Source of the DNA: Marasmitruncus massiliensis
GTDB taxonomy: Bacteria > Bacillota > Clostridia > Oscillospirales > Ruminococcaceae
Direction of reading: 5' to 3'
NCBI RefSeq assembly: GCF_900186535.1
Contig: NZ_FYDE01000005.1
Span: forward strand, 1,092,895 to 1,156,894
Length of the DNA stretch: 64,000 nt
The notes below the pieces were generated by a model. The model was not told where the DNA came from. It did not search any database and saw only the letters and a program-made list of their open reading frames with translations. A program made the translations under genes and the position numbers. Of the stretch, positions 27,334-36,544 are shown piece by piece. How positions within the stretch are numbered: position 1 is the stretch's first letter; each line of letters starts with the position of its first letter.

Positions 27334-28542
27334 ATGAAAAAGTTTTTTGCTGTGGCATTCGCTGCTATCATGGCTGCGACAACCTTCGCGGGTTGCGGCG
27401 CCAAGACGGACACACCTTCATCCGAGGCTGGGTCCGAAGCTGCTGCTTCTGAATCTGCTTCTTCCGAGGCTGCATCTGAAGCCGCATCCGGAGAGACGAT
27501 TAAAATCGGCTGCCTTGCTCCGCTGACCGGAGAGGTTTCCACTTACGGAATTGCCGCTTCCAACGGAATTAAAATGGGTATAGACGAAATCAACGAAAAC
27601 GGCGGCATCGGCGGCAAACAGATCGAACTAATCACGCTGGATGAAAAAGGCGACCCGACTGAAGCTGTCAACGCCTACAACAAGCTGGTTGACCAGGGGA
27701 TCGTTGCTCTGATCGGCGACGTTACTTCCAAGCCCTGCCTGGCTGTCGCAGAAGTAGCGCTTCAGGACAATATGCCGATGCTGACTGCTACCGGAACCGC
27801 CGAGGATATTACCAAGGTCGGCGAAAATGTGTTCCGCACCTGCTTTATGGACCCGTTCCAGGGCCAGATTATGGCGACTTTCGCTGCCGATAATCTGAGC
27901 GCGAAAAAAGTGGCCGCCATCTTCGATACCAGCTCCGACTATTCCAAAGGCCTTGCGGATTCGTTCAAAGCGCAGGCTGAATCGAAAGGTATGGAAGTGG
28001 TTGCGTTCGAAGGCTATGCTGCTGCCGATACCGATTTCACCACCCTGCTGAACAAGGTCATCGCGACCGCTCCCGACGCCCTGTTCGTTCCGGATTACTA
28101 CGGTGACGTTTCCCTGATTCTTGATCAGGCCCGCACTGCCGGTTATGAGGGCGCGATGCTCGGCGGAGACGGCTGGGACGGCGTGCTGTCCACCCTGCCT
28201 GCCGACAAGCTTTCCGTTGCGAATAACGGCTATTTCTCCAACCACTATTCCGCTGCTGATGAAGCCGCCGCGAAGTTCCTGGAGAAATACAAGTCTACCT
28301 TTAACCTCGACGGCAACGCGTTTGCGGCCCTCGGCTACGACTCCGCTTTCATCATGGCTAAAGCGATTGAAGCCGCTGGTTCCACCGACAGTCAGGCAAT
28401 CGTGGACGCTCTGAAAGAAACCGAATTTGACGGTGTAACCGGCCACATCACTTTTGATGAGAACGGTGACCCCATCAAGAGCGTAGCGGTTACCAAGTTT
28501 GTGGACGGCAAAGCAGAGCTTGCCGCGAAGGTAGAAGCGTAA
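27334..28542 (+). CDS. livJ: Branched-chain amino-acid ABC transporter binding lipoprotein
   Basis: A 402-residue lipoprotein with signal peptide and lipobox FAGCG, an Ala/Ser/Glu spacer and a type I periplasmic-binding (Leu/Ile/Val-binding) domain. Clear marks are IKIGCLAPLTGEVSTYG, NGIKMGIDEINENGGIGGK and the ALIGDVTSKPCLAVAE substrate region. It captures leucine, isoleucine or valine outside the membrane. It leads the operon livJHMGF. GGAGG lies before the ATG. A stem-loop between it and livH should give higher expression of this subunit. Confidence 0.95.
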   Translation: MKKFFAVAFAAIMAATTFAGCGAKTDTPSSEAGSEAAASESASSEAASEAASGETIKIGCLAPLTGEVSTYGIAASNGIKMGIDEINENGGIGGKQIELITLDEKGDPTEAVNAYNKLVDQGIVALIGDVTSKPCLAVAEVALQDNMPMLTATGTAEDITKVGENVFRTCFMDPFQGQIMATFAADNLSAKKVAAIFDTSSDYSKGLADSFKAQAESKGMEVVAFEGYAAADTDFTTLLNKVIATAPDALFVPDYYGDVSLILDQARTAGYEGAMLGGDGWDGVLSTLPADKLSVANNGYFSNHYSAADEAAAKFLEKYKSTFNLDGNAFAALGYDSAFIMAKAIEAAGSTDSQAIVDALKETEFDGVTGHITFDENGDPIKSVAVTKFVDGKAELAAKVEA

Positions 28543-28581
28543 TCTCAGCTTTTAGAAAACGTCAATAAGGATATTTGCCGC

Positions 28582-28610
28582 AGGGCAGAGCAAATCGCTC
28601 TGCCCTTTTG
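28582..28610 (+). terminator. Partial terminator between livJ and livH
   Basis: AGGGCAGAGC / GCTCTGCCCT with a five-base loop, followed by only four T. Weak terminators after the binding-protein gene are common in ABC operons and set subunit ratios. Confidence 0.7.
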
Positions 28611-28710
28611 GTGAATTTTCGGGGAAGTTGAACAAAGGGGAAATCTGCCGGGTTTTAGAAGCGTTGAGAATGGCGCGATGCCCGAGAATACAGGGAAAGG
28701 CGAGGGGCAC

Positions 28711-29604
28711 ATGGACTTTGTACTATTTATCAAGCAGGTCATCAACGGTATCCAGGTGGGCAGTGTGTATGCACTGGTGGCCTTGGGATACACTATGGTG
28801 TATGGCATTGTGAAGCTGATCAATTTTGCGCATGGGGACTTTATTATGGTAGGAGGCTATGTAGCGGTCTTCCTTATCCCATTTCTGCTGAATATGGGAG
28901 TCCCGGCATGGGTAAGCGCTGTTGCTTCCGTTGCTGTATGCGCGTTGATCGGCGTACTAACTGAAAAAATTGCGTACAAACCACTGCGCGGAGCTCCGAG
29001 CCTTTCTGTGCTGATTACTGCGATTGCAGTCAGCCTGTTTTTGGAGAACCTGGCGCTTTTGCTGTTTTCTTCCGCGCCGCGTCCCGTCAGCAACGTGTTC
29101 AATATGCAGCCAGTGAACGTGGGCCCTGTACAGTTTTCCGGTATTTCCGTCATTACGATTGTACTGTCGCTGATCATTATGGCTGCGCTACAGCTTTTCA
29201 TCAAAGGCACGCGCATGGGCAAGGCGATGCGTGCTGTTTCAGAAGACGGCAAAGCCGCAATTCTGATGGGCATCAGCACCAACCGTACGATCTCTCTGAC
29301 GTTTGCAATCGGTTCCGGCCTTGCCGGTATTGCTGCTGTGATGTATTGCGCGGCATATCCCCAGGTACAGCCTTACATGGGTACCATGCTGGGCCTGAAG
29401 GCCTTTGTCGCCGCTGTACTGGGCGGTATTGGAAGCATCCCCGGCGCGATGCTTGGCGGGATTTTAATCGGGCTTGTGGAAAGCATGACTAAGGGGTATA
29501 TTTCCACTCAGCTTGCGGACGCGGTCGTCTTTTCCATCCTCATTATCGTTCTGCTGGTGAAGCCGACTGGGATCTTCGGCAAGAACGTCGGCGAGAAAGT
29601 GTAG
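28711..29604 (+). CDS. livH: Branched-chain amino-acid ABC permease LivH
   Basis: A 297-residue membrane permease with about eight helices. QVINGIQVGSVYALVALGYT at the N-terminus, INFAHGDFIMVGGYV, and the cytoplasmic EAA-like loop with MGKAMRAVSEDGKAAILMGI are LivH signatures. It ends GIFGKNVGEKV. I use ATG 28711, giving the usual length, although an in-frame ATG at 28678 exists with a weaker site. It pairs with LivM to form the channel. Confidence 0.95.
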   Translation: MDFVLFIKQVINGIQVGSVYALVALGYTMVYGIVKLINFAHGDFIMVGGYVAVFLIPFLLNMGVPAWVSAVASVAVCALIGVLTEKIAYKPLRGAPSLSVLITAIAVSLFLENLALLLFSSAPRPVSNVFNMQPVNVGPVQFSGISVITIVLSLIIMAALQLFIKGTRMGKAMRAVSEDGKAAILMGISTNRTISLTFAIGSGLAGIAAVMYCAAYPQVQPYMGTMLGLKAFVAAVLGGIGSIPGAMLGGILIGLVESMTKGYISTQLADAVVFSILIIVLLVKPTGIFGKNVGEKV

Positions 29605-29613
29605 GTGTTACCA

Positions 29614-30660
29614 GTGAAAACAAAAAAAGAAGTTTTTCGTTCCTATCTGGTGAACCTTATCGCGGTTGTTTTGCTCTTTGCGCTGCTATTGGTTGCGAGC
29701 AGCCAGGGACTGATTAACCGCTACATCAGCGGCATTGTTATGACAATCTTCATCAATATTATTCTGGCGATTTCGCTGAATATTGCGACAGGATTTTTGG
29801 GGCAGATCGCGCTGGGACATGCCGGTTTTATGTCTATTGGCGCTTACAGTGCTGCGCTTCTCGTGAAGTATGCGCAGGACGGTATGGGCGTCACGCTGCT
29901 GGTCAAAGGCGTGCCTACGGCTGCGGGAACGGCTTGGTTCTTAATATCGCTGGTTTTCGGCGGCTTGATTGCGGCATTTTTCGGGCTGGTGGTCGGTATC
30001 CCGGCTCTGCGGCTCAAGGGAGATTATCTGGCGATCATTACACTGGGGTTCGGCGAAATCATCCGGGTTCTGATCGAGAACCTCTCCTTTACAGGCGGCG
30101 CACAGGGCCTGAAAAAGATCCCTAAGCTGGCAACATTGAATGTAGTTTACATTGTCATGATTGTCTGTGTGGCAGTCATGTTTATGTTTATCCGTTCACG
30201 ACACGGGCGTGCCATTATGGCAATCCGTGAAGATGACATTGCTTCCGAGGCTTCGGGAATTCCGAATACTTATTATAAAGTTCTGGCCTTTACAGTGGCG
30301 GCGTTCTTTGCGGGCGTTGCGGGCGGAATTTATGCGCAGTACCTTGCGGTGCTGGGCGCGGCAAACTTCGGATTTATGAAGTCAATCGATATTCTGGTCA
30401 TGGTGGTGCTGGGCGGAATGGGCTCCATTACCGGTTCCATCGTTTCGGCCATCGGCCTGACAGCCCTGCCGGAGTTCCTGCGCCAGTTCTCAGACTACCG
30501 GATGCTGATCTATTCGGTGGTGCTGATCGTTGTTATGATCTTTAAGCCTTCAGGGCTGCTTGGCACCTATGAATTCTCGCTTACGCGCCTGATCGACAGG
30601 CTGTTTGGCAAAAAAAGCAATCTGCCTGCGAAAGCCGGGAAGGGAGGGGCTGAAAAATGA
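29614..30660 (+). CDS. livM: Branched-chain amino-acid ABC permease LivM
   Basis: A 348-residue membrane permease. ILAISLNIATGFLGQIALGH near residue 50 and LRLKGDYLAIITLGFGEIIR near 135 are LivM signatures, as is the loop GRAIMAIREDDIASEASGI. I chose the GTG at 29614 because TAGGTG lies six bases upstream; an in-frame GTG nine bases earlier overlaps this SD. The basic tail (FGKKSNLPAKAGKGG) is short and its coding end overlaps livG by four bases (ATGA), giving translational coupling. Confidence 0.94.
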   Translation: MKTKKEVFRSYLVNLIAVVLLFALLLVASSQGLINRYISGIVMTIFINIILAISLNIATGFLGQIALGHAGFMSIGAYSAALLVKYAQDGMGVTLLVKGVPTAAGTAWFLISLVFGGLIAAFFGLVVGIPALRLKGDYLAIITLGFGEIIRVLIENLSFTGGAQGLKKIPKLATLNVVYIVMIVCVAVMFMFIRSRHGRAIMAIREDDIASEASGIPNTYYKVLAFTVAAFFAGVAGGIYAQYLAVLGAANFGFMKSIDILVMVVLGGMGSITGSIVSAIGLTALPEFLRQFSDYRMLIYSVVLIVVMIFKPSGLLGTYEFSLTRLIDRLFGKKSNLPAKAGKGGAEK

Positions 30661-31421
30661 ATCAATCTGTTTTAAAAGCGGAAAAGCTCGGGATTACGTT
30701 CGGCGGTCTGAAGGCCGTGGAAAACTTTGAGCTGGAAATCGGCGAAAGCGAGCTGGTCGGTCTGATCGGGCCGAACGGCGCGGGAAAAACGACCATTTTC
30801 AATATGCTGACCGGCGTTTATCAGCCCACGGAGGGCGCCGTTTATCTGGGCGGCCGTCTGATGGCGGGCAAAAAGCCGCACCAAATGGCTAAAGCGGGAA
30901 TCGCGCGTACCTTCCAGAATATCCGTCTGTTCAAGAAAATGACGGTTCTGGAGAATGTAAAGGTCGCGTTTAATTTAAACATGAAATATAATGGCCTGCA
31001 GACGGTTCTGCGTCTCCCCGGCTACTGGAAAGAGGAGGCGGAAATTGACCGGAAAGGCAGGGAGCTGCTGAAGGTCTTCCATATGGAACATCTCGCGGAC
31101 AATATCGCTGAAAACCTGCCTTATGGGCAGCAGCGCAAGCTTGAAATTGCGCGCGCACTGGCAACCAATCCCAAGGTGCTGCTGCTGGATGAGCCGGCCG
31201 CGGGCATGAACCCGACGGAGACCGCTGAACTGATGGAGGTAATTGCGATTATCCGGAAAGACTTCCATATCTCTATCTTGCTGATTGAACATGACATGAG
31301 CCTTGTAATGAGCATTTGCGAGCGCCTTGTGGTGATCGACTACGGGCAGATCATCGCCAAAGGCACACCGAAGGAGATTGCAAGCGATCCAAAGGTGATC
31401 GGCGCTTATCTTGGCAAATAG
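30657..31421 (+). CDS. livG: Branched-chain amino-acid ABC ATPase LivG
   Basis: A 254-residue ATPase. Walker A GPNGAGKTTIFNML near residue 36, a signature region LPYGQQRKLEIARAL near 155 and Walker B VLLLDEPAAGMNPTETAEL are intact. The YGQQRK signature form and IEHDMSLVMSICERLVVIDYG match LivG rather than other ABC classes. It forms a heterodimer with LivF and powers LivHM. GGGAGGGG lies ahead of the ATG. Confidence 0.96.
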   Translation: MNQSVLKAEKLGITFGGLKAVENFELEIGESELVGLIGPNGAGKTTIFNMLTGVYQPTEGAVYLGGRLMAGKKPHQMAKAGIARTFQNIRLFKKMTVLENVKVAFNLNMKYNGLQTVLRLPGYWKEEAEIDRKGRELLKVFHMEHLADNIAENLPYGQQRKLEIARALATNPKVLLLDEPAAGMNPTETAELMEVIAIIRKDFHISILLIEHDMSLVMSICERLVVIDYGQIIAKGTPKEIASDPKVIGAYLGK

Positions 31422-31435
31422 GGAGGGGAAAACCA

Positions 31436-32140
31436 ATGCTGAAAGTGAAGGATCTGAACGTATCCTACGGCGCAATTCACGCGATCCATAATATCAGCCT
31501 GGAGGTCAATGAAGGAGAAATTGTGTCGCTGATCGGTGCAAACGGCGCCGGCAAGACGACCACGCTTCATACGATTACAGGACTCAAAAAAGCAACCTCA
31601 GGTTCGGTTACGCTTGGTGATGTAAACCTTCTGACCACCGATCCTGCTCAGATTATTAATCTGGGTATGGCGCATGTGCCGGAAGGCCGCCGGATTTTTT
31701 CCCAGATGACCGTGCAGGAGAATCTGGAGATGGGCGCGTTTATTGTAAAAGACAAGGCGCAGGTTGCGGCCGATATCGAAAATGTATATTCGCATTTCCC
31801 GCGGCTGAAAGAGCGCAGCCGCCAGGCGGGCGGCACGCTTTCGGGCGGGGAACAGCAGATGCTGGCAATCGGGCGCGCCATGATGAGCCGCCCCAAGATC
31901 ATGCTGATGGACGAACCGTCGATGGGGCTTTCCCCGCTGCTTGTAAAGGAAATCTTTCACATTATTACGGAACTGAACCAATCCGGGATGACTATTCTGC
32001 TGGTCGAGCAGAACGCGAAGATGGCGCTTTCGATCGCGAACCGCGCCTATGTGCTCGAAACGGGACGTGTGGCAATGAGCGGGAATGCAGCGGATATGAT
32101 GGAGGACGACAAGGTCCGCAAGGCATATCTGGGCATGTAA
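31436..32140 (+). CDS. livF: Branched-chain amino-acid ABC ATPase LivF
   Basis: A 234-residue ATPase, the second of the Liv pair. It starts MLKVKDLNVSYGAIHAIHNI, with Walker A GANGAGKTTTLHTITG, the LivF-type HVPEGRRIFSQMTVQENLEMG, signature LSGGEQQMLAIGRAMM and Walker B IMLMDEPSMGLSPLLV. GGGAGGGG precedes the ATG, 14 bases after livG. A good terminator follows, ending the livJHMGF unit. Confidence 0.96.
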   Translation: MLKVKDLNVSYGAIHAIHNISLEVNEGEIVSLIGANGAGKTTTLHTITGLKKATSGSVTLGDVNLLTTDPAQIINLGMAHVPEGRRIFSQMTVQENLEMGAFIVKDKAQVAADIENVYSHFPRLKERSRQAGGTLSGGEQQMLAIGRAMMSRPKIMLMDEPSMGLSPLLVKEIFHIITELNQSGMTILLVEQNAKMALSIANRAYVLETGRVAMSGNAADMMEDDKVRKAYLGM

Positions 32141-32144
32141 AAAA

Positions 32145-32173
32145 GAGCACCGGGCAAAAAGCCGGTGCTCCTT
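32145..32173 (+). terminator. liv operon terminator
   Basis: GAGCACCGG / CCGGTGCTC stem followed by CTTT, directly after the livF stop codon. Confidence 0.85.
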
Positions 32174-32201
32174 TCCATTTCATCTGGGAGTTGAATTTTG
32201 C

Positions 32202-32684
32202 ATGGCGGAACAGAAAACAAATGCAATGCGCATGCTGGACAAGGCAAAAATCTCTTATCAGACCTATACCTATGCGCATGAAGACGGTAAAATTGACGGT
32301 GTCAGCGTGGCGGAAAAACTGGGGCAGGACGTCCGCTGCGTCTTTAAAACACTGGTGACGCGAGGCGCAAGCCACGCGAATTATGTGTTTGTCCTGCCTG
32401 TGGCCAAAGAACTGGATTTGAAAAAGGCGGCGAAGGCCGTGGGGGAAAAGTCGGTTGAACTGGTGCACGTGGATGAGATCAACCGGCTGACAGGCTATAT
32501 CCGCGGGGGATGTTCGCCGGTCGGCATGAAAAAACTGTTTGTCACAGTGTTCGACGAGTCGGTAGACCGGCTGCCGAAGGTGATTGTCAGCGGCGGGAAA
32601 ATCGGCTTTCAGATTGAAACTTCCCCGCAGGATCTGCTGCCGCTTGTCCAGGCAAAAACCGCACCTATCACGATGGAGGGCTGA
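32202..32684 (+). CDS. ybaK: Cys-tRNA(Pro)/Cys-tRNA(Cys) deacylase YbaK
   Basis: A 160-residue cytoplasmic editing protein that hydrolyses mischarged Cys-tRNA(Pro). VCVFKTLVTRG-type sequence near residue 46 (here RCVFKTLVTRGASHANYVF), KKAAKAVGEKSVELVHVDEI and GYIRGGCSPVGMKKLF are clear YbaK/EbsC signatures. Length is typical. GGGAG lies rather far (11 bases) upstream. It is a single gene between the liv operon and aspS. Confidence 0.94.
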   Translation: MAEQKTNAMRMLDKAKISYQTYTYAHEDGKIDGVSVAEKLGQDVRCVFKTLVTRGASHANYVFVLPVAKELDLKKAAKAVGEKSVELVHVDEINRLTGYIRGGCSPVGMKKLFVTVFDESVDRLPKVIVSGGKIGFQIETSPQDLLPLVQAKTAPITMEG

Positions 32685-32925
32685 TATCTGGCAGGGCGAA
32701 ACGGGGCCGGGATTTCCCGCCCTGCTTCGCTTTTTCGGATAAGCTGTCCCAGCAATGGGCATACTTTCCATAAATATCCTCCCAGGCCAAAATCAATGCG
32801 CGGAAGATCGGAATTCTCAATGCACCCAAACGCGGGATTCTCGTATAGAAAATCAAAAAAGCTCCCTGTTCTTTCGCCCGCTTGCGACAGTTTTTCTAAA
32901 AAAGAGGAGGGAATTCAGAATGTTA
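32685..32925. other. Intergenic region before the aspS promoter
   Basis: Two hundred and forty bases with no convincing gene, terminator or RNA structure. A 25-codon frame at 32920-32997 follows an AGGAGG but overlaps the promoter and is probably chance. Confidence 0.5.
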
Positions 32926-32954
32926 TTGAAAACAGACAAAAATAATGATATACT
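32926..32954 (+). promoter_or_regulatory. Promoter of the aspS-gatCAB operon
   Basis: TTGAAA (32926-32931) and TATACT (32949-32954) with a 17-base spacer. The leader to aspS is about 85 bases; I see no T-box sequence in it. Confidence 0.75.
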
Positions 32955-33046
32955 TTTGGCTAGAAATATTTACCCGATGATGTGTCTGTATTTCTGAAAA
33001 TCATTTGTATAGATCAATCAAAATCTTATTGTAAGGTTGTGTTTAC

Positions 33047-34798
33047 ATGATTTCAGAAAACATCTATCGCACCCATTCCTGTGGGGCGTTCAGGGAAGAA
33101 CAGATCGGCAGACAGGTTCGGGCCGCCGGATGGGTCGAAAATATCCGCGACCATGGCGGTATCCAGTTTGTCGATTTGCGTGATCATTATGGCGTGGTTC
33201 AAGTTGTCATCAGGGACGACGCTATGTTGTCCGGCGTCACCAAAGAGTGTGTCGTAACCGTGTCCGGTACGGTCATTCTTCGTGATGAGGAGACTGTGAA
33301 CCCTAAAATTGACACCGGTACGGTGGAAATTGTAGCGGATTCGCTGACCATTCTGGGAAAATCACGCAATGTGCTGCCTTTTGAACCCGCCAATTCCACG
33401 GAAACCAAGGAAGAAGTGCGTTTAAAATACCGCTATCTCGATTTGCGTAATAAAAAAGTACATGACAACATCGTTCTCCGCTCGCAGATCATTTCGTTCC
33501 TGCGCCAGCGTATGACCGAATTAGGCTTTTTAGAGATGCAGACACCGATTCTCACCGTTTCGTCGCCTGAGGGGGCCAGGGATTATTTAATCCCCAGCCG
33601 CAAACATCAGGGGCGTTTTTATGCGTTGCCACAGGCTCCCCAGCAGTTTAAACAGCTGCTGATGGTATCGGGCTTTGACCGCTATTTCCAGATCGCGCCC
33701 TGCTTCCGCGATGAGGATGCCCGCGCCGACCGCTCTCCGGGGGAATTCTATCAGCTGGACTTTGAAATGGCCTTTGCGACGCAGGAAGACGTGTTCGCCG
33801 TAGCGGAGGATGTGCTGACCGCCGCGTTCCGGAAATTCGCGGATGGCAAGACCGTTTCCGACGCGCCCTATGTGCGGATTCCCTATGCGGAAAGCATGCT
33901 CAAATACGGAACGGATAAACCGGACCTGCGCAACCCGCTGGTCATCATCGACCTGAGCGATTTGTTCACGGTCAGTGATTTCAAACCGTTCAGCGGGAAA
34001 TGTGTCCGCGCCATCAATGTGCCGGGCGCGGCTTCTCAGCCCCGCAGCTTTTTTGCGTCAATGGAGTCTTTTGCGCTTTCCATCGGCATGAAAGGGCTTG
34101 GGTATGTCAAGGTGGATGAAAACATGGCATATCAGGGGCCGATTGACAAATTCCTGAATGATGAGCAGCGCGCGGAAATTGCCAGACGCGCGCAGCTGAA
34201 ATCCGGCGACGTGCTGTATTTCATCGCCGACAGCAAGCGGGAAGCGCCGAAGCTGGCGGGACAGATCCGCACCGAAGTTGCGACTCGTCTGGATCTGATC
34301 GAAAAAGACGCGTTCCGCTTCTGCTTCATCGTGGATTTCCCGATGTTCGAGCAGGACGAGGAAACCGGTGCGACCGTGTTCACCCATAACCCGTTCTCTA
34401 TGCCGCAGGGCGGGCTGAAAGCCCTGACGGAGGGCGACCCGCTCGACGCGCTGGCGTATCAGTACGACATCGTCTGCAACGGCGTCGAGCTGTCCTCGGG
34501 CGCGGTGCGCAACCACGATCTGGATATTATGCGCCGCGCGTTTGAGATCGCCGGCTATACGGAGGAAGACCTGGAAACCAAGTTCGCCGCGCTTTACCAT
34601 GCGTTCCAGTACGGTGCTCCGCCGCATGCGGGCATGGCACCCGGAATCGACCGTATGATTATGCTGCTGACGGGCGAGGACAATATCCGTGAAGTCATCG
34701 CGTTCCCGATGAATTCCAACGCGCAGGACGTGATGATGGGGTCCCCGGCGGAAGTCACCGAAGCGCAGCTGCGCGAGGTGCATATCAAACTGAGATAA
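33047..34798 (+). CDS. aspS: Aspartyl-tRNA synthetase (bacterial type)
   Basis: A 583-residue class II synthetase. An N-terminal OB-fold binds the anticodon (WVENIRDHGGIQFVDLRDHYG), then class II motif 1, motif 2 around QIAPCFRDEDARADRSPGEF and motif 3 in APGIDRMIMLLTGEDNIREV. The bacterial GAD insertion domain is present (about 300-420). Because it is encoded with GatCAB, this AspRS may be non-discriminating and also charge tRNA-Asn, with GatCAB amidating Asp-tRNA(Asn); that is inference. A leader of about 85 bases precedes the ATG. Confidence 0.97.
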   Translation: MISENIYRTHSCGAFREEQIGRQVRAAGWVENIRDHGGIQFVDLRDHYGVVQVVIRDDAMLSGVTKECVVTVSGTVILRDEETVNPKIDTGTVEIVADSLTILGKSRNVLPFEPANSTETKEEVRLKYRYLDLRNKKVHDNIVLRSQIISFLRQRMTELGFLEMQTPILTVSSPEGARDYLIPSRKHQGRFYALPQAPQQFKQLLMVSGFDRYFQIAPCFRDEDARADRSPGEFYQLDFEMAFATQEDVFAVAEDVLTAAFRKFADGKTVSDAPYVRIPYAESMLKYGTDKPDLRNPLVIIDLSDLFTVSDFKPFSGKCVRAINVPGAASQPRSFFASMESFALSIGMKGLGYVKVDENMAYQGPIDKFLNDEQRAEIARRAQLKSGDVLYFIADSKREAPKLAGQIRTEVATRLDLIEKDAFRFCFIVDFPMFEQDEETGATVFTHNPFSMPQGGLKALTEGDPLDALAYQYDIVCNGVELSSGAVRNHDLDIMRRAFEIAGYTEEDLETKFAALYHAFQYGAPPHAGMAPGIDRMIMLLTGEDNIREVIAFPMNSNAQDVMMGSPAEVTEAQLREVHIKLR

Positions 34799-34809
34799 GG
34801 AGGGTGGCC

Positions 34810-35088
34810 ATGGTCACAAGGGAAGAAATCAAGAATATCGCTTTGCTTTCCAAGCTGTATGTCCCGGAGGAGGAACTGGACACCCTCACAAAGGATATGC
34901 AGGGCATCATTGCGTTTGCTGACACCATTCAGGCCGCGGATGTCGGCGATACCGGCTTTGACAATATCAACAACCTGTCCAATGTATTCCGCGAGGATGT
35001 GGTGGTCCCTTCTTATGACCGGGATCTGATCCTTAAAAATGTGGAAGGCGGCGAGGACGGCTGTTTCCTTGTCAGAAAGCGGGGTTAG
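34810..35088 (+). CDS. gatC: Asp/Glu-tRNA amidotransferase subunit C
   Basis: A 92-residue subunit that stabilises GatA and links it to GatB. It begins with MVTREEIKNIALLSKLYVP, has LDTLTKDMQGIIAFADTIQ in the centre and SNVFREDVV near residue 57, all GatC hallmarks. AAGGAGG lies six bases before ATG 34810; the GTG at 34804 overlaps that SD. It follows aspS by 11 bases and precedes gatA by four. Confidence 0.95.
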   Translation: MVTREEIKNIALLSKLYVPEEELDTLTKDMQGIIAFADTIQAADVGDTGFDNINNLSNVFREDVVVPSYDRDLILKNVEGGEDGCFLVRKRG

Positions 35089-35092
35089 ACGG

Positions 35093-36544
35093 ATGATCGC
35101 AAAACTGAGCCGGATGCTTTCGGAAAAGCAGATTTCCTGCGTTGAACTGACGAAAGCATATCTGGATGCAATCGAAAAAGAAAACAATAAGTTGCACGCA
35201 TATATCACCGTAACGCCTGAAACCGCGCTGAATACCGCTAGGGCGGTCGATGCGCGGATTGCGGCGGGGGAGACTCTGCGCCCTCTCGAGGGAATTCCGA
35301 TGACGCTGAAGGACAATCTCTCCACAGCGGGAATTGAGACGACCTGTGCCTCCAAAATGCTCCAGGGCTACCGCCCGATCTACGACGCAACGGTCTGGAA
35401 GCTGCTTCGGGAGCAGAACGCCGTTTTACTCGGGAAAACAAATATGGACGAATTCGCGATGGGTTCCTCCTGTGAAACCTCTTATTTCGGCGGTTCGGTG
35501 AATCCCCACAATACCGGGCATGTGGCCGGTGGAAGCAGCGGAGGGGTTGCTTCCGCCGTGGCGGGAAATCTCGCGGCCTACGGGCTTGGCTCGGATACCG
35601 GCGGTTCCATCCGCCAGCCGGCCAGCTTCTGTGGAATTGTAGGGCTAAAGCCTACCTACGGCGCGGTATCGCGCTACGGGCTGATTGCTTATGCGTCCAG
35701 TCTCGACCAGATCGGGCCGATCACTACCTGTGTGGAGGACGCGGCGCTGGTCTTTGACGCGATCGCGCAATACGACCCGATGGATTCCACTTCGCAGGGC
35801 AAGCAGTCATCGGCTTTACCGGCTCTGCAAAATGATATCTGCGGAATGAAAATCGGCGTCCCGAACGAATATTTCGAGGGGCTATCCGATGAAGTCACCG
35901 CTTCCATGAACGAGGCGATGCGGGCTTATGAAAGTATGGGCGCACAGATTGTGCGTTTCCCGCTTGCTCCGCTGAAATACGCGCTGCCGGTTTATTATAT
36001 TCTGGCGTGCGCGGAGGCTGCCTCCAATTTGGGACGGTATGACGGCATCCGCTACGGATACCGGGCGGAAAACTATAACACCATCCATGAGATGATCTGC
36101 AAGACGCGCAGCGAAGGCTTCGGCAAGGAGGTACAGCGGCGTATCCTGCTGGGCAACTATGTGCTCTCTTCCGGCTATTACGAAGCCTATTACAGAAAGG
36201 CGCAGAACCTGCGCGGCGCGATTGTCAAAGGTTTTGATGAAGCGTTTGCTTCCTGTGATGTCGTGATGGCACCCACCGTCCCCATGACGGCTTTCCCGTG
36301 CGGAAGGACACACAGCGACCCGACAGAGGATTATCTGACAGATATCTGCACTGTGCCGATTAATATTGCCGGGCTGCCGGCGGTTTCCGTCCCCTGCGGC
36401 TTTGACGGGAAAGGGCTTCCGATCGGCATGCAGCTGATCGGTCCCCGTTTCCAAGAGGCACAGGTGCTGAACGCGGCGTACGCCTTTGAGCGGGAAACCG
36501 GAGAAAAGAGCTTTCAAGCGGTGAAAATGGGGGTGCAGATATGA
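35093..36544 (+). CDS. gatA: Asp/Glu-tRNA amidotransferase subunit A
   Basis: A 483-residue amidase-signature enzyme that releases ammonia from glutamine for the transamidation of Glu-tRNA(Gln) and Asp-tRNA(Asn). The catalytic Ser-cisSer-Lys region is intact: the lysine lies in IPMTLKDNLS near residue 71, and GHVAGGSSGGVASAVAGNLA and GSDTGGSIRQPASFCG hold the serines. IQLIG-like MQLIGPRFQEAQVLNAAYAF near the end is typical. Its last codons overlap the gatB start (ATGA). Confidence 0.97.
   Translation: MIAKLSRMLSEKQISCVELTKAYLDAIEKENNKLHAYITVTPETALNTARAVDARIAAGETLRPLEGIPMTLKDNLSTAGIETTCASKMLQGYRPIYDATVWKLLREQNAVLLGKTNMDEFAMGSSCETSYFGGSVNPHNTGHVAGGSSGGVASAVAGNLAAYGLGSDTGGSIRQPASFCGIVGLKPTYGAVSRYGLIAYASSLDQIGPITTCVEDAALVFDAIAQYDPMDSTSQGKQSSALPALQNDICGMKIGVPNEYFEGLSDEVTASMNEAMRAYESMGAQIVRFPLAPLKYALPVYYILACAEAASNLGRYDGIRYGYRAENYNTIHEMICKTRSEGFGKEVQRRILLGNYVLSSGYYEAYYRKAQNLRGAIVKGFDEAFASCDVVMAPTVPMTAFPCGRTHSDPTEDYLTDICTVPINIAGLPAVSVPCGFDGKGLPIGMQLIGPRFQEAQVLNAAYAFERETGEKSFQAVKMGVQI

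Noticed and set aside
32920..32997. 25-codon frame with AGGAGG upstream
   Set aside because: It overlaps both hexamers of the aspS promoter and has no recognisable character; a chance SD is more likely.
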